From the NCBI RefSeq assembly GCF_014837175.1, contig NZ_JACYFR010000004.1:186001-250000 (forward strand): a stretch of DNA of 64,000 bases, written 5' to 3'. Within the stretch, counting starts at the first letter, position 1; each line of letters opens with the position of its first letter. A program made the translations under genes and the position numbers. The notes below the pieces were generated by a model that was given only the letters and a program-made list of their open reading frames with translations, made no database searches and had not been told where the DNA came from. Shown here in pieces: positions 8,784 to 16,206 of this stretch. This DNA comes from Cellulomonas sp. JH27-2 (GTDB lineage: Bacteria > Actinomycetota > Actinomycetes > Actinomycetales > Cellulomonadaceae).

Positions 8784-10154
8784 ATGACCACGACGACCCG
8801 CATCGCCGAGCCGGCCGCTACGCCGGCCCCGGGCGAGCCGCGTGCACGCGCGCCTCGACGGCGAGTCTCCGCCGTGCTGGTCGCGCTGGTCGTGGGCAGT
8901 GCCGCCACGGTCGCGTTCTGGTGGGCCGGCGCCACGGCGACGGGCGTGCCGGGCGCCACGATCATGAGTCTGGGCGAGCTGGCCGGGCTGCTGGCGTCGT
9001 TCCTGGTGTGTGCGCAGGTGCTCCTCATCGCGCGGGTGCCGTGGTTCGAGGCGTCGGTCGGGTTCGACCGGCTCGTGTCGTGGCACCGCTCGCTCGGCAC
9101 CACGGTGGTGCTGCTGGTGGGCACGCATGTGCTGCTCATGATCGTGGGCGGTTCCGTGCTGGACGGGATCACCGTGTGGGCCGAGGTGCCCGCCATCCTG
9201 CGCACGCAGCCGTACCTGTGGTGGGCGTTGATCGGGACGGTGCTGTTCTTCGCCGTCGGGCTCTCGAGCGCGCGGCTCGCGCGGGCCCGGTTGTCCTACG
9301 AGTGGTGGTTCGCACTCCACCTGACCATCTACGCCGGCATCTTCCTGGCGTTCTTCCACCAGGTGGCGGGCGGGACGCACTTCGTCGCGTCGCCGGCCGC
9401 GCGGTTCGTCTGGATCCTTCTCTACAGCGCGACGGCCGGCGCCGTCCTCGTCTGGCGCGTGCTGCTGCCTCTGCTCGACCACGGGCGGCTGCGCCTGACC
9501 GTCACGTCCGTGGTCCCGGAGGCCGACGGGCTTGCCAGCGTGTGGTTGCGCGGGAGCGGTCTCGAGCGGCTCGGCGCCCGCGGTGGGCAGTACTTCCTGG
9601 TGCGGTTCGTCGCACGCGGGCACCTGGGGACGGCCCACCCCTACTCGCTGTCGATGGTGCCGACGGCCGACACCATGCGATTCACCGTCGGTGCGCTCGG
9701 CGACCACTCCGCCGCTGTCGTCGCCATCCAGCCCGGGACCCGCGTGCAGGTGGAGGGACCGTTCGGACGGTTCACCGGTGACCGTGCCACGACGCACAAG
9801 GTGCTTCTGGTCGCTGGCGGGGCGGGGATCGGGCCGGTGCGGGCGCTCGCGCAGGACCTCCTCGCCCGGGGGCACGAGCTCGTCGTCGTGCACCGTGCGC
9901 ACGCCGCCGCGGGCCTCGCGCTGGCCGGGGAGTTCACGGCGAGCCCCCACCTGCGGTACGTCCCCGTGCCCGGTCGCCGAGCGACGCTCGGGTACGACCC
10001 GCTCGACCCCGCGCACCTGGCCGCGACCGTGCCCGACGTCGCCGAGCGGGACGTGTTCGTCTGCGGTCCCGACCCCATGATCACGACTGTCGTCCGGACG
10101 GCGCGCGCCCTGGGCGTGCCCGCCGGCGCGATCCACCGAGAGGAGGTGGCCTGA
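8784..10154 (+). CDS. Ferric-reductase-like transmembrane flavoprotein
   Basis: The ATG at 8784 gives 456 residues. About six membrane helices come first; paired histidines in SWHRSLGTT/VLLVGTHVLL and FALHLTIYAG/AFFHQV are the expected b-type heme ligands. A ferredoxin-reductase-like module follows, with the FAD motif HPYSLSM and the nucleotide-binding motifs GGAGIGPVRAL and CGPDPM. It should move electrons from cytoplasmic NAD(P)H through FAD and heme across the membrane. Its stop overlaps the ATG of the FMN-binding protein (TGATG), so the likely acceptor is that extracytoplasmic flavin protein. Confidence 0.88.
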   Translation: MTTTTRIAEPAATPAPGEPRARAPRRRVSAVLVALVVGSAATVAFWWAGATATGVPGATIMSLGELAGLLASFLVCAQVLLIARVPWFEASVGFDRLVSWHRSLGTTVVLLVGTHVLLMIVGGSVLDGITVWAEVPAILRTQPYLWWALIGTVLFFAVGLSSARLARARLSYEWWFALHLTIYAGIFLAFFHQVAGGTHFVASPAARFVWILLYSATAGAVLVWRVLLPLLDHGRLRLTVTSVVPEADGLASVWLRGSGLERLGARGGQYFLVRFVARGHLGTAHPYSLSMVPTADTMRFTVGALGDHSAAVVAIQPGTRVQVEGPFGRFTGDRATTHKVLLVAGGAGIGPVRALAQDLLARGHELVVVHRAHAAAGLALAGEFTASPHLRYVPVPGRRATLGYDPLDPAHLAATVPDVAERDVFVCGPDPMITTVVRTARALGVPAGAIHREEVA

Positions 10155-10702
10155 TGGCCGCACGACCCTGGCGAGGCACGCTCATCTACGTCGGCGCCGT
10201 GGCTGTGATGACGGCGGCGGGGGTCGCGAAGTTCAACGGAGTAGGAGCGGTCGACTCCGCCGCCGCACCGGTGGCCGACGGCGCGACGAGCGACGAGAGT
10301 GCGACGACGGGCCCGGACTCGACGGACGCGGGCTCGACCGAGTCAGGTGCGGACCAGACCGGCCCAGGCTCCTCCTCCGACGGCACCGACCCGGGATCGG
10401 CAAGCACGGAAGGCTCGTCGACCAGCGACGACGTCACGATCGTCGGCTCCGTGGCCCAGACCCGCTACGGGAACGTGCAGGTCTCGGTGACGTTCGCGGG
10501 CGAGAAGATCACGGACGTCCAAGCGCTGCAGATCCCCGACCGCGAGCCGCGTGACGTGCAGATCTCCCAGCAGGCCGTCCCGATCCTCACCCAGGAGGCG
10601 ATCGAATCGGGCTCGGCACGTATCGACACGGTCTCCGGCGCCACCTATACCTCGGAGGGTTACATCGAGTCCCTCCAGTCCGCGATCGACCAGAGGGGCT
10701 GA
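10154..10702 (+). CDS. Extracytoplasmic FMN-binding protein
   Basis: A 182-residue protein with an N-terminal membrane segment (LIYVGAVAVMTAAGVAKFNG), a ~65-residue linker rich in Ser, Thr, Gly and Asp, and a C-terminal FMN-binding domain (RnfG/NqrC type). The motif SGATYTSEG carries the threonine to which ApbE attaches FMN. The ApbE gene is next, 3 bases downstream, so donor, carrier and maturation enzyme are encoded together. The protein probably carries electrons outside the membrane to an unknown acceptor. Confidence 0.9.
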   Translation: MAARPWRGTLIYVGAVAVMTAAGVAKFNGVGAVDSAAAPVADGATSDESATTGPDSTDAGSTESGADQTGPGSSSDGTDPGSASTEGSSTSDDVTIVGSVAQTRYGNVQVSVTFAGEKITDVQALQIPDREPRDVQISQQAVPILTQEAIESGSARIDTVSGATYTSEGYIESLQSAIDQRG

Positions 10703-10705
10703 GCC

Positions 10706-11449
10706 GTGCGCCACCAGCAAGTCGTGATGGGTATCCCGATGTCCGTCGACGTGCCCGACCGCGACGACGCGGCCGTGCGCGAGGCGGTGACCATGGCGTT
10801 CGCGTCGTTGCACGCCGCGGACCGTCGGTTCAGCCGGTTCGACCCGACCAGCGAGGTCAGCCGCTACGCCCGCGGCGAGGTGCTGGTGGTGTCCGACGAG
10901 CTGCGTGAGGTGCTGGCGCTCGCGGAGCGTGCCGCCGACGAGTCCGGGGGAGCGTTCAGCATCCGCCGGCCCGACGGAGGCCTCGACACCGACGGGGTCG
11001 TCAAGGGCTGGGCCGCGCAGCGGGCCGCCGACACGCTCCTGGGTGCGGGCGTCGACCGCTTCTGCCTGAACGCGGGCGGTGACGTGGCGCTGGCGGGGGA
11101 GCCCGAGCCAGGCCGTCCCTGGAACGTGGGGGTGCGCCACCCCGACGACCCCACCCGCGTGCTCGCGGTGCTCGAGGTGCGGGACGGGGCGGTCGCAACC
11201 TCGGGAACCTACGAGCGCGGCGCCCACATCTGGGACGGTCGGACCGGAGGCGCAGCGGCCGGCCTCGTGGCGGCGACGGTGGTCGCGAACGACCTGCTCA
11301 GGGCGGACATCATGGCGACGACCGTGATGGCGCTGGGACCCGACGGCGTCGCCTGGGCCGCCGAGCACGGTGCCGCGGCCGTCGTCGCGGTCCGCCCGGA
11401 CGGCCGGATCCTCAACGCCGGCGGCGCGGCCGTGCCGCAGCTCGTCTGA
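10706..11449 (+). CDS. apbE: FAD:protein FMN transferase (ApbE family)
   Basis: A 247-residue ApbE-family enzyme from GTG 10706. Family motifs are RRFSRFDPTSEVSR near the N-terminus, TDGVVKGWAAQRAADTLL, CLNAGGDVAL, ATSGTYERGAHI and ADIMATTVMALG. It transfers FMN from FAD onto a Ser/Thr of a target protein, here very likely the SGATYTS threonine of the preceding gene product. It is shorter than the ~330-residue enterobacterial enzymes and has no obvious signal peptide, so it may act in the cytoplasm or be exported with its target. Confidence 0.88.
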   Translation: MRHQQVVMGIPMSVDVPDRDDAAVREAVTMAFASLHAADRRFSRFDPTSEVSRYARGEVLVVSDELREVLALAERAADESGGAFSIRRPDGGLDTDGVVKGWAAQRAADTLLGAGVDRFCLNAGGDVALAGEPEPGRPWNVGVRHPDDPTRVLAVLEVRDGAVATSGTYERGAHIWDGRTGGAAAGLVAATVVANDLLRADIMATTVMALGPDGVAWAAEHGAAAVVAVRPDGRILNAGGAAVPQLV

Positions 11450-11485
11450 CCGCGGCCCGTGTGACTGCAGCTCGTCCTGCGCAGG

Positions 11486-12151
11486 TCACGGACCGCCGCG
11501 CCAGTGGTCGATCCGGCGGTGGTCGGGCGTGAATCCGTGCTGGACGCCCCACAGCACCGCCTGCGTGCGGCTCTCGGCGCCGATCTTGCGGTAGACCGAC
11601 CGGATGTAGGACTTGACGGTGTTGGGGCTCAGGAACGTGAGCATGGCGACGTCGGCGTTGCTCATGCCCTGGGTGATGAGCGCGAGGATCTCCGACTCCC
11701 GGTCGCTGAGGCCCTCGTGCCGGCCGGGCCAGTCCAGGCCGTTGGCGGGGCGCACCCGACCGCGCGGCTCGCTGAGCACGAACTCGCCCGCGTGGACGGC
11801 CTCGAGCGCCGCGACGAGCTCGCGTGCGGGCAACGACTTGGACAGGTAGCCGCTGACGCCCTGCTCGCGGGCGCTGGCGACGAGGTCGGGATGGAAGTTC
11901 CACGTGAACACGACGACCTTGCGCGCGTTCGGGTTGCGCACCAGCACGCCGATCTCGTGCTGGTCGGACTCCGGCTGCGCGAAGGAGTCGTACAGGACGA
12001 TGTCCACCGGATCGCTGACGGGCTCGTTGGTGTCGATCTCGGCCACCACCACGCGGTCGCGGTACTCGTCGATGATCTTCGCGACGCCCATCACCACGAC
12101 GTCGTAGTCGTCGACGAGCGCAACGGTGATGGGGGCACTACGTTCGGTCAC
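11486..12151 (-). CDS. Orphan LuxR-family response regulator
   Basis: GTG 12151 gives 221 residues. The receiver domain has an acidic pair at D14-D15, the phosphoacceptor D55 (DIVLYDSF) and the lysine of GYLSKSLPA. The C-terminal LuxR helix-turn-helix is complete: LSDRESEILALITQGMSNAD, then FLSPNTVKSYIRSVYRKIG. No histidine kinase is adjacent. It is divergent from the GlsB-like gene, and the gap holds two CCCC-AGGGG palindromes that are candidates for its own binding site. Confidence 0.85.
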   Translation of the reverse strand: MTERSAPITVALVDDYDVVVMGVAKIIDEYRDRVVVAEIDTNEPVSDPVDIVLYDSFAQPESDQHEIGVLVRNPNARKVVVFTWNFHPDLVASAREQGVSGYLSKSLPARELVAALEAVHAGEFVLSEPRGRVRPANGLDWPGRHEGLSDRESEILALITQGMSNADVAMLTFLSPNTVKSYIRSVYRKIGAESRTQAVLWGVQHGFTPDHRRIDHWRGGP

Positions 12152-12164
12152 GCAGCCGACGATA

Positions 12165-12202
12165 ACCCCCCTAGGGGTGTACTGCACCCACCCCAGGGGT
12201 GG
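12165..12202. promoter_or_regulatory. Paired CCCC-AGGGG palindromes in a divergent promoter
   Basis: CCCCTAGGGG (12168-12177, within ACCCCCCTAGGGGT) and CCACCCCAGGGGTGG (12188-12202) are two palindromes with centres about 22 bases apart, near two helical turns. They lie between the response-regulator start at 12151 and the GlsB start at 12244. Binding by the regulator to both would control both genes; this is inference. Confidence 0.5.
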
Positions 12203-12243
12203 TTGTGTCGGAACATCGACCACGCCGAACGAAAGGCACCACC

Positions 12244-12522
12244 ATGCTTGGGCTCATCATCACGATCATCATCGTCGGACTCATCGCGGGCGCCCTGGCC
12301 CGCCTCATCGTCCCCGGCAAGCAGGACATGTCGATCCCCATGACCATCCTCATCGGGATCATCGGCTCGTTCGTCGGCGGCTTCCTCGGTTACGTGCTGT
12401 TCCACAAGGACGGCAGCGACGGCTTCCTCCAGCCGGCCGGGATCATCGGCTCGATCATCGGCGCGATCATCGTGCTGCTGCTCTGGATCAAGTTCTCGGG
12501 TCGTCGCTCCATCACCAGCTGA
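12244..12522 (+). CDS. GlsB/YeaQ/YmgE family stress-response membrane protein
   Basis: A 92-residue membrane protein starting at ATG 12244 (MLGLIITIIIVGLIAGALAR). It has three hydrophobic segments and the family-typical LIVPGKQDMSIPMTILIG and PAGIIGSIIGAIIVLLLW. Such transglycosylase-associated proteins are small, induced by stress, and of unknown biochemistry. The divergent LuxR regulator and the shared palindromes suggest stress-linked control. A strong hairpin terminator follows at 12543. Confidence 0.85.
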   Translation: MLGLIITIIIVGLIAGALARLIVPGKQDMSIPMTILIGIIGSFVGGFLGYVLFHKDGSDGFLQPAGIIGSIIGAIIVLLLWIKFSGRRSITS

Positions 12523-12542
12523 CGCAGCGGGACCCCACGATG

Positions 12543-12580
12543 CCCGGTCGGGCGGCTCACGCGGCCGCCCGACCGGGTTT
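12543..12580 (+). terminator. Hairpin terminator after the GlsB-like gene
   Basis: CCCGGTCGGGCGGC (12543-12556) and its exact complement GCCGCCCGACCGGG (12564-12577) form a 14-bp stem with a 7-base loop, followed by TTT. It sits 20 bases after the stop. Confidence 0.8.
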
Positions 12581-12929
12581 CGTCGTCCCAGTGCGCGGGC
12601 GTGCCGCGCGGCGGCACTGGGGTTCGCCGGGAAGAAAATCGCTCGGTTACCGTTGAGTACACCTGGGCGCGTCGCACGACGCGCCCGGAGCCGATCCCCG
12701 GGAGCTGACCCACGTGATCACGTGGAACCTGACCGAGCGCCGCGCCGTCGACCTGAGCCTGGTCGCCAGCGCGCTCTGTCGTGCTCCCCGCGGGTGTCGG
12801 CCCGCTGCGCGCATCTGACCCGCAGCCCCGCCAGCGACCTCCGTCGCCCTTCCCGGCCCTGCCCTGAGCGGGTGCGCCGGGTTCTTCCCACACGACGCGA
12901 GCGCACGCGCGCTCACGGAAGGCTCTCCT
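12581..12929 (+). other. Long structured leader before the DAACS symporter
   Basis: This ~350-base stretch has no gene I can support. It holds two perfect inverted repeats: GGGCGCGTCG-CA-CGACGCGCCC at 12665-12686 and CCACGTGATCACGTGG at 12710-12725. The rest, to the GGAAGG ribosome-binding site near 12917, is GC-rich and could fold. It may be a promoter with operators, or a long 5' leader with regulatory structure. I could not match it to a known riboswitch. Confidence 0.35.
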
Positions 12930-14393
12930 GTGTCTACATCGACTGAAACGCCCGTGCGCCGCCGCCGGCTGCGCCTGCCCTCCTTCACCGTCCAGGTGAT
13001 CCTCGGCCTCGCGCTCGGCGTGCTGCTGGGCTGGGTCGCCCGCCAGATCGGCCCGACCGCTGCCGGTGACCCCAACTGGCTCACCACCACGCTCGACACC
13101 ATCGGCAGCTCGTTCGTCACGTTGCTCAAGGCCGTGGTCCCGCCGCTGGTGTTCCTGGCGATCGTCGCCTCGATCGCCAACCTGCGGCACGTCACCAACG
13201 CGGCGCGCCTGGCCGGCCAGACGCTGCTGTGGTTCGCCATCACGTCGGCGGTCGCGGTGACGATCGGCATCGGGCTGGGTCTCATCCTCAAGCCCGGCTC
13301 TCACGCGACGCTGGACACGGCGGGTGCGACCGCGCCCGATCACACCGGCAGCTGGCTCGACTTCCTCAACGGCTTGATCCCGGGCAACGTCCTGGGCCTG
13401 CAGGCCGGCACCGACGCGAGCGTCGCGGACGGATCCGTGCAGGCCACGACCAGCATCAACTTCAACGTGCTGCAGATCGTGGTGGTCGCCCTCGTCATCG
13501 GCATCGCGGCGCTGCGCACGGGCAAGGCCGCCGAGCCGTTCCTCACGTTCACGCGGTCCGCGCTGACGATCGTGCAGAAGGTGCTGTGGTGGATCATCCG
13601 CCTGGCGCCGCTGGGCACCCTGGGCCTGATCGGCAAGGCGGTCGCGACGTACGGGTGGGACCTGCTGGCACCGCTGGCCACGTACGCGGTCGCGATCTAC
13701 GCCGGGCTGCTGATCGTGCTGCTCGTCGTCTACCCGGTGCTGCTGCGCAGCAACGGCCTGCGCGTGCGCGACTTCTTCCGCGGCGCCTGGCCGGCCATCC
13801 AGCTCGCGTTCGTGTCGCGGTCGTCGGTCGGGACGCTGCCCGTCACGCAGCGCGTGACGGAGCGGAACCTGGGCGTCCCGTCGTCATACGCGTCGTTCGC
13901 GGTGCCGCTCGGGGCGACGACGAAGATGGACGGCTGCGCCTCGATCTACCCGGCCATCTCGGCGATCTTCGTCGCCCAGATCTTCGGCATCCACCTCTCG
14001 CTGACCGACTACCTGCTCATCGCGTTCGTCTCGGTGGTCGGTTCCGCCGCCACGGCCGGGCTCACGGGGGCGGTCGTCATGCTGACGCTGACGCTCTCGA
14101 CGCTCGGGCTGCCGCTGGCCGGCGTCGGGCTGCTGCTGGCGATCGACCCGATCCTCGACATGGGCCGCACGGCGGTGAACGTCGCGGGGCAGGCGCTGGT
14201 CCCGACCATCGTCGCCAAGCGTGAAGGCATCCTGGACCTCGACCGGTACGCGTCGGCGTCGGCGGAGGACCTGTTCGCGGACGACGAGGACGCGGCGCTC
14301 GACGCGTCAGGCTCGGACGACTCGTCAGCGGTGGGAACCCCGACGAGCGGGTCCGACGCGACGCGTGGCCGGGAGCTCACGCCCGCGCGCTGA
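12930..14393 (+). CDS. Dicarboxylate/amino acid:cation symporter (DAACS), atypical sodium site
   Basis: A 487-residue transporter of the glutamate/dicarboxylate family, from GTG 12930 with GGAAGG upstream. Hairpin 1 reads SRSSVGTLPVTQRV. TM7 reads PLGATTKMDGCASIY where the family norm is NMDGT, and TM8 reads DPILDMGRTAVNVAGQ where the norm ends NVTGD. So the asparagine and aspartate that bind sodium 1 in GltPh (N310, D405) are Lys332 and Gln421 here, while the substrate-binding Asp and Arg (DMGRT) stay. The ~75-residue C-terminal tail is acidic and Ser-rich. Substrate is probably an acidic amino acid or dicarboxylate. Confidence 0.88.
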   Translation: MSTSTETPVRRRRLRLPSFTVQVILGLALGVLLGWVARQIGPTAAGDPNWLTTTLDTIGSSFVTLLKAVVPPLVFLAIVASIANLRHVTNAARLAGQTLLWFAITSAVAVTIGIGLGLILKPGSHATLDTAGATAPDHTGSWLDFLNGLIPGNVLGLQAGTDASVADGSVQATTSINFNVLQIVVVALVIGIAALRTGKAAEPFLTFTRSALTIVQKVLWWIIRLAPLGTLGLIGKAVATYGWDLLAPLATYAVAIYAGLLIVLLVVYPVLLRSNGLRVRDFFRGAWPAIQLAFVSRSSVGTLPVTQRVTERNLGVPSSYASFAVPLGATTKMDGCASIYPAISAIFVAQIFGIHLSLTDYLLIAFVSVVGSAATAGLTGAVVMLTLTLSTLGLPLAGVGLLLAIDPILDMGRTAVNVAGQALVPTIVAKREGILDLDRYASASAEDLFADDEDAALDASGSDDSSAVGTPTSGSDATRGRELTPAR

Positions 14394-14414
14394 CATCCGT
14401 CCCGCGACACCCCT

Positions 14415-14451
14415 CGACGGCGCATCGAGCACCTCGCTCGGTGCGCCGTCG
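14415..14451 (+). terminator. Hairpin after the DAACS gene
   Basis: CGACGGCGCA (14415-14424) pairs exactly with TGCGCCGTCG (14442-14451); the inner bases GAGC/GCTC extend the stem. It follows the stop by 21 bases. There is no clear T run, so it may be a factor-assisted or weak terminator. Confidence 0.5.
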
Positions 14452-14589
14452 TCGTGTCCTGACCACCGATCGGTCAAGTCCTGGCCGGTGCCCTGCCAGG
14501 ACTTCGTCATGCCGCGTGAAGGTGTCGTGGACACGTGACCAAGTTCGCAGGTTGCTCGAGAAAAGCGTGCTGGTCAGTGCCGGTCGTAA

Positions 14590-14623
14590 CGATACGATTC
14601 CTGCGTCGCTCGAATCGATACGA
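14590..14623. promoter_or_regulatory. CGATACGA direct repeat upstream of the MATE gene
   Basis: CGATACGA occurs at 14590-14597 and 14616-14623, 26 bases apart, 36-69 bases before the MATE start, in an AT-richer patch. It may mark the promoter or an operator for the exporter. Nothing else stands out between 14452 and 14658. Confidence 0.3.
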
Positions 14624-14658
14624 GCGTCTCGTCACGAGTTCCCGGAGCCCCCCACCCC

Positions 14659-16206
14659 ATGCGCAAGTCCCTCCTCGTCGGCAGCCCCTGGCGTGTCATG
14701 GCCGTCTTCGCCGTGCCGCTGCTGATCGGCAACGTGGTGCAGCAGATGTACCAGGTGACCGACGCGTTCATCGTCGGCCGCACGCTCGGTGTCGACTCGC
14801 TCGCGGCGGTCGGCTCGACGGGCAGTCTCCTGTTCCTGCTCCTCGGTTTCGCGTGGGGCATGACGTCCGGTTTCGCGATCCCGACCGCGCAGGCGTTCGG
14901 CGCGGGCGACGCGGCTGCCGTGCGCCGCTCGGTCGCGGCGGGGACCATGCTCACCGCAGCCGCCAGCGTGGTACTCACCGGGCTGTCGCTCGCGCTGACC
15001 GGGCCCGCGCTCCGCCTGCTCGACACGCCCCCGGAGCTCATCGGCGAGGCCACGACGTTCGCGACCATCAGCTTCGCCGGCGCCGCCGCGACCATGTTCT
15101 TCAACTTCCTGTCCGCGATCATCCGCGCCATCGGGGACTCCCGCACGCCGCTCGTCTTCCTCGCGCTGTGCTGCGGCCTCAACGCCGGCCTCGTCGTGCT
15201 GCTCGTCGGGGCGCTGGGCTGGGGTGTCGGCGGAGCCGCTGCCGCGACCGTCGTCTCGCAGCTCATCTCCGTCGCGCTCTGCCTCGCGTACATCAAGCGC
15301 CGCGTGCCCGCGCTGCACATCGGCCGTGCAGACTTCGTCGGCGCGCGTGACGAGCTCGGCGTGCACCTGCGCATCGGCCTGCCGATGGGCTTCCAGGCGT
15401 CGATCATCGCGATCGGCTCGCTGACCGTGCAGCTGCGACTCAACGAGCTGGGCGCCGACGCGGTCGCCGCGTACACGACGGGCTCCCGCGTCGACGGCCT
15501 CGCGGTCGCGTTCCTCGGCTCGATCGGGCTCGCGGCCTCGACGTTCGTCGCGCAGAACCACGGCGCCGGGCGGCCCGACCGCATCCGCGCCGGCGTGACG
15601 CAGGCCGTGTGGCTGTCGGTCGCCGTGTCCGTGCTGCTGGGCATCGTGCTGGTGACCTGGGGCAGCGACATCGTCGCGCTGTTCGTCGGGCCGGGCGAGG
15701 ACCAGGTGGTCGACATGGCGGCGGAGCTCCTCACGGTCAACGGCCTGACGTACTCCGCGCTGGGCATCCTGTTCGTGCTGCGCGGTGCGCTGCAGGGACT
15801 GGGCCGGACGCTGGTCCCGACCATCACCGGTGTCGTCGAGCTCGCGATGCGCGTCGGGGCGGCTGTGGTGCTGGGGTCGATGTTCGGCTACGCCGGCATC
15901 GTGTGGGGCAACCCGCTCGCCTGGCTCGGATCGGCCGTCGTTCTCGTCCCCGCATACCTGCGGGCGCGCCGGTCGCTCGGGGAGCCGGCCGCCGACGTGG
16001 TCGTCGTCGACGGCCCGGCCGACGGGTCCATGGTGATGGAGGTGGTCGTCCCGCAGCCGCACGCGGCACCGGACGAGGCGCCGGACGGTGGGCCGGCCCG
16101 GGCGGCGGCGTCGCGCCGGGTGCGCGTCCGCGTCCGACGCCGCGGGACGGTCCGCCCCGGCGGCCGTCGCGCTCAACGCGCCAGGCGTTCGACGACCGCT
16201 CCGTAG
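14659..16206 (+). CDS. MATE family efflux transporter
   Basis: A 515-residue MATE exporter, from ATG 14659, with two homologous six-helix halves. Typical segments are PLLIGNVVQQMYQVTDAFIV at the start, then AIPTAQAFGAGD, SAIIRAIGDSRTPL, and in the second half GSRVDGLAVAF and FVLRGALQGLGRTLVPT. MATE proteins export drugs or cationic compounds using a sodium or proton gradient. An Arg/Pro-rich cytoplasmic tail of ~60 residues follows the last helix. Its 3' end overlaps the convergent FAD oxidoreductase gene by 34 bases. Confidence 0.88.
   Translation: MRKSLLVGSPWRVMAVFAVPLLIGNVVQQMYQVTDAFIVGRTLGVDSLAAVGSTGSLLFLLLGFAWGMTSGFAIPTAQAFGAGDAAAVRRSVAAGTMLTAAASVVLTGLSLALTGPALRLLDTPPELIGEATTFATISFAGAAATMFFNFLSAIIRAIGDSRTPLVFLALCCGLNAGLVVLLVGALGWGVGGAAAATVVSQLISVALCLAYIKRRVPALHIGRADFVGARDELGVHLRIGLPMGFQASIIAIGSLTVQLRLNELGADAVAAYTTGSRVDGLAVAFLGSIGLAASTFVAQNHGAGRPDRIRAGVTQAVWLSVAVSVLLGIVLVTWGSDIVALFVGPGEDQVVDMAAELLTVNGLTYSALGILFVLRGALQGLGRTLVPTITGVVELAMRVGAAVVLGSMFGYAGIVWGNPLAWLGSAVVLVPAYLRARRSLGEPAADVVVVDGPADGSMVMEVVVPQPHAAPDEAPDGGPARAAASRRVRVRVRRRGTVRPGGRRAQRARRSTTAP

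Noticed and set aside
12665-12725. Known riboswitch (cyclic di-AMP, sodium or glutamine type) before DAACS
   Set aside because: I could not find the conserved core of any of these; only inverted repeats are visible.
12647-13291. Minus-strand frame of 214 residues over the DAACS leader
   Set aside because: It overlaps the certain DAACS gene and has no protein-like pattern.
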